Origin: Bacteroidales bacterium UBA2764
GTDB taxonomy: Bacteria > Bacteroidota > Bacteroidia > Bacteroidales > Paludibacteraceae
Reading direction: 5' to 3'
Length of the DNA: 7,845 bases
Assembly (NCBI GenBank): GCA_002352705.1
Contig: DEIW01000040.1
Location: 5,214 to 13,058 of the forward strand
The position numbers and the translations under genes are program-made. Shown one piece after another: positions 6,739-7,845 of this stretch (the stretch's first letter is position 1; each line of letters starts with the position of its first letter). The notes beneath the pieces were generated by a model. The model made no database searches. It saw nothing but the letters and a program-made list of their open reading frames with translations, and was not told the origin of the DNA.

Positions 6739-6766
6739 TTTTGTCTATTGTCTTTCTACTTTCTAC
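6739..6766. repeat. Period-7 tandem repeat after the 175-aa barrel gene
   Basis: Four heptamers on the plus strand: TTTTGTC, TATTGTC, then TTTCTAC twice. They lie between the stop codon (6769-6771) and the terminator (6704-6732). The first two units are identical to units of the array at 2707-2741. Confidence 0.75.
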
Positions 6767-6768
6767 TC

Positions 6769-7296
6769 TTAAAGCTTGTAACGAACGGCGAAACCGAGCT
6801 TCCAGTCAAAATAGCTGAGAGAACCGGAGGGACGATATTCTTTCTCTCCCCAGAATCCCAGACCGTAACCGGGACGGAAATCAAAAGCGAGTACCAGAGG
6901 TACCGATTGGATGTCATATGTTACACCCACAGCACCGTTGATACCGAATTTTCCGAAAATACCCTCGGAATGAGTATTCTCAATGTCAGACAACAGACCG
7001 AAGTTAACACCACCACCGGCGTAAATCTTGAAGTTGGACGGTAATCCGAAGTGGTAAAGCACATTCGGGTTGATGGTGAAATCATAGAATCCCTCGTTAA
7101 AACTGTAACCATTGGAATTCCACGCGCCGCGTGTCAGACCTACAGCGAGGTCAGCCTGCAAAGCCAGGTTGTCATTGAACCAGTACTTGTAGCTGGCACC
7201 GTTCATACCACCTACGATTGCACCAATCTCATGTTGAGCGCTTGCGCTCACTGCTACCATCATTGCGGCAGCCAAAACAGTGAAAAATTTCTTCAT
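6769..7296 (-). CDS. Small outer-membrane beta-barrel protein
   Basis: A 175-residue predicted outer-membrane barrel. The signal peptide is clear (residues 1-20, cleavage after SASA). The mature part has alternating strands and glycine/aromatic turns (EIGAIVGGMNGASYKYWF, ALQADLAVGL, FTINPNVLYHF, FKIYAGGGVNFG, GVTYDI, LVLAFDFRPGYGLGF, SYFDWKLGFAVRYKL), consistent with an 8-stranded OmpX/OmpW-like fold. It could be a porin-like or structural surface protein; no specific function can be assigned. A good ribosome-binding site (AAAGGA, 5 nt before the ATG) supports the start. It has its own promoter at 7349-7379 and terminator at 6704-6732, so it is a single-gene transcript. Its flanking 52-bp repeats suggest it could have been duplicated, inserted or lost by recombination. 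It is unrelated in obvious sequence to the 256-aa barrel in the operon. Confidence 0.85.
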   Translation of the reverse strand: MKKFFTVLAAAMMVAVSASAQHEIGAIVGGMNGASYKYWFNDNLALQADLAVGLTRGAWNSNGYSFNEGFYDFTINPNVLYHFGLPSNFKIYAGGGVNFGLLSDIENTHSEGIFGKFGINGAVGVTYDIQSVPLVLAFDFRPGYGLGFWGEKEYRPSGSLSYFDWKLGFAVRYKL

Positions 7297-7348
7297 AAAA
7301 ATCCTTTATTTAATAATACTTGTTATATTAATAACTCAAAAAACGCTG

Positions 7349-7379
7349 CAAAATTACTGCTTTTTTTTGATATGTGCAA
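7349..7379 (-). promoter_or_regulatory. Bacteroidetes-type promoter of the 175-aa barrel gene
   Basis: On the minus strand TTG (7379-7377) is followed by a 20-nt gap and TAATTTTG (7356-7349), matching TAnnTTTG. Spacing is identical to the operon promoter. The predicted transcript start lies near 7343-7345, giving a leader of about 47 nt that is AT-rich and ends in AAAGGA before the ATG at 7296. The longer leader and clear ribosome site contrast with the operon's. Confidence 0.8.
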
Positions 7380-7406
7380 GAAAAAACGCCCTGAGGGACG
7401 TTTTTT
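7355..7406 (-). repeat. Composite terminator-promoter repeat, copy 2
   Basis: This is the partner of the block at 6681-6732 (48 of 52 positions identical, no gaps). Its hairpin loop side reads CCCTGAGGG instead of CCCCGAGGG, which keeps the stem. The identity ends near the -7 box (TAATTTTG here, TACCTTTG in copy 1). Confidence 0.85.
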
Positions 7407-7408
7407 TT
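7380..7408. terminator. Bidirectional intrinsic terminator upstream of the barrel promoter
   Basis: AAAAAACG and CGTTTTTT enclose GCCCTGAGGGAC-type pairing, with the same hairpin as copy 1 and eight T on the plus strand. No gene reads into it on the plus strand. On the minus strand it backs up the stronger terminator at 7473-7504, so its main role may be to insulate the barrel promoter. Confidence 0.72.
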
Positions 7409-7410
7409 GT

Positions 7411-7472
7411 TTTGTGCTTCGCTGTTTAGCCGCCCGTTGTGTTCCTTTGTACTTTTTTAGTGGACAGTAGTG
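7411..7472. other. Short intergenic spacer with no visible gene
   Basis: About 60 bp between two terminators. I see no reading frame with a start and family resemblance, no promoter match and no RNA structure. AGTGGAC followed by AGTAGTG at 7460-7473 is a weak period-7 echo of the heptamer repeats seen elsewhere. Together with 7297-7410 and 7473-7677 it makes a gene-free stretch of about 380 bp whose other contents are listed separately. Confidence 0.5.
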
Positions 7473-7504
7473 AAAAAAGAAGCCCCTCCGGATAGAGGGG
7501 CTTC
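7473..7504 (-). terminator. Strong intrinsic terminator of the right-edge gene
   Basis: GAAGCCCCTC (7479-7488) and GAGGGGCTTC (7495-7504) form a perfect 10-bp stem with a 6-nt loop. On the minus strand it is followed directly by six T (7473-7478). This is the clearest terminator in the window and is placed to end the transcript of the partial gene at 7678-7845. Confidence 0.92.
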
Positions 7505-7509
7505 GGGAT

Positions 7510-7544
7510 CCTTCTCTCCCCCTGAGGGGGAGCCGGAGGGGGTT
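7510..7544. repeat. REP-like GC-rich palindromic repeat, unit A
   Basis: A 35-bp unit, 33 of 35 positions identical to unit C at 7638-7672. It contains a perfect 7-bp hairpin, CTCCCCC, loop TGA, GGGGGAG (7516-7532), followed by CCGGAGGGGGTT. Extragenic palindromes of this composition are familiar from Bacteroidetes intergenic regions, though I cannot test copy number here. Confidence 0.8.
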
Positions 7545-7547
7545 CTT

Positions 7548-7583
7548 TCTTCTCTCCCCTTGAGGGGTGAAGGGCTTTGCCCG
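7548..7583. repeat. Degenerate REP-like unit B
   Basis: This starts with the same CTTCTCTCCCCTTG as units A and C but then diverges to GAGGGGTGAAGG. It can fold as CTTC, CCCC, loop TTGA, GGGG, GAAG with small bulges. A neighbouring GGGC-TTT-GCCC mini-hairpin lies at 7572-7582. It is probably a decayed or variant copy of the same element. Confidence 0.6.
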
Positions 7584-7637
7584 ATTGAGCGTCCAGTGGA
7601 CGGTCGTAGAACAAAACGGTGTGGGTTCTTCCGTACT

Positions 7638-7672
7638 CCTTCTCTCCCCTTGTGGGGGAGCCGGAGGGGGTT
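7638..7672. repeat. REP-like GC-rich palindromic repeat, unit C
   Basis: The third unit, same orientation as A. Its hairpin is CTCCCC with GGGGAG (6 bp) around TTGTG. It begins only 5 nt past the stop codon of the right-edge gene, so it forms the start of that transcript's 3' untranslated region and may protect the message from 3' exonucleases. Confidence 0.8.
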
Positions 7673-7677
7673 TGTCC

Positions 7678-7845
7678 TTAACCCCTTGGGTGCTTCTCGT
7701 CGTAGTCAGCGCACTCCAGGGACCAGAGGTAGGCTTTCATGGTACGTTTGCCGTTGGAAGCGTCCTTCTGGGCGTTGAAAGCGGCGATGTCGGCGTCAAT
7801 CTTGGTCATGTCCTCCTGACGTGCTTTGACCGCTGCGGAGACAGC
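7678..7845 (-). CDS. C-terminal fragment of an unrecognised protein (cut by window edge)
   Basis: The last 55 codons plus TAA are open in this frame to the window edge. The peptide begins AVSAAVKARQEDMTKIDADI and ends CADYDEKHPRG. It is rich in alanine, lysine and aspartate, likely helical, and has no motif I recognise. The codon pattern (many C/G third positions, ordinary residues) looks coding, and the strong terminator and hairpins 3' of it fit a real gene end. The start and function lie outside the window. It could be the tail of a periplasmic or cytoplasmic helical protein; nothing decides between them. Confidence 0.65.
   Translation of the reverse strand, partial: AVSAAVKARQEDMTKIDADIAAFNAQKDASNGKRTMKAYLWSLECADYDEKHPRG

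Noticed and set aside
7411..7677. Possible CRISPR array or small mobile element, because of repeated units
   Set aside because: Only three units with unequal spacing (about 38 and 90 bp) and self-complementary stems. No spacers of uniform length, no terminal inverted repeats with target duplication, and no transposase. REP-like palindromes explain it better.
7470..7778. Plus-strand frame through the REP region
   Set aside because: The frame is made largely of GC-rich hairpin repeats and then runs antisense to the partial gene. It is low complexity with no family resemblance.

Overview
The window comes from a chromosome of the phylum Bacteroidota, most likely order Bacteroidales. Three things point there. 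Both strong promoters match the Bacteroides consensus (TTTG or TTG at -33, a 20-nt gap, then TAnnTTTG at -7). The SurA-type foldase next to an OstA/LptA-like protein and small outer-membrane barrels is typical of that phylum. The primase and signal peptides also look Bacteroidetes-like. Base composition is moderate, and genus cannot be fixed from the sequence. All supported genes lie on the minus strand, so the window is described here in transcription order, from high to low coordinates.

Region 1 (7411-7845): the last 55 codons of an unrecognised gene enter from the right edge. Its roughly 200-nt 3' region holds three GC-rich hairpin repeats (REP-like) and ends in a strong intrinsic terminator at 7473-7504. 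Region 2 (6681-7406): a monocistronic 175-aa outer-membrane beta-barrel gene. On each side is a near-identical 52-bp block (48/52 identical, direct orientation) that combines a bidirectional terminator hairpin with a Bacteroidetes promoter. The upstream copy drives the barrel gene. The downstream copy ends its transcript and starts the next operon. Region 3 (25-6652): a tightly packed five-gene operon read from the promoter at 6675-6706. Its order is a parvulin-like lipoprotein, a SurA-like periplasmic PPIase/chaperone, an OstA/LptA-like protein, an outer-membrane barrel protein, and dnaG primase. The gene ends overlap by 11 bp, lie 24 bp apart, lie 10 bp apart, and overlap by 4 bp (ATGA), so translation is probably coupled at both overlaps.

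The first four operon genes form a plausible outer-membrane assembly set: foldases for barrel proteins, a candidate LPS-transport or envelope protein, and a barrel. The odd partner is DNA primase, whose expression appears tied to this envelope operon. The window contains no mobile element, CRISPR array, RNA gene or recognisable defence system.

The most unusual signal is a set of short period-7 tandem repeats of differing sequence. They sit at gene ends and in signal-peptide coding segments at 2707-2741, 4318-4345, 4420-4447, 5739-5759 and 6739-6766, with a weaker trace at 1-24. They look like a dispersed heptanucleotide repeat habit of this genome rather than one sequence family, and two of them encode the hydrophobic cores of signal peptides.
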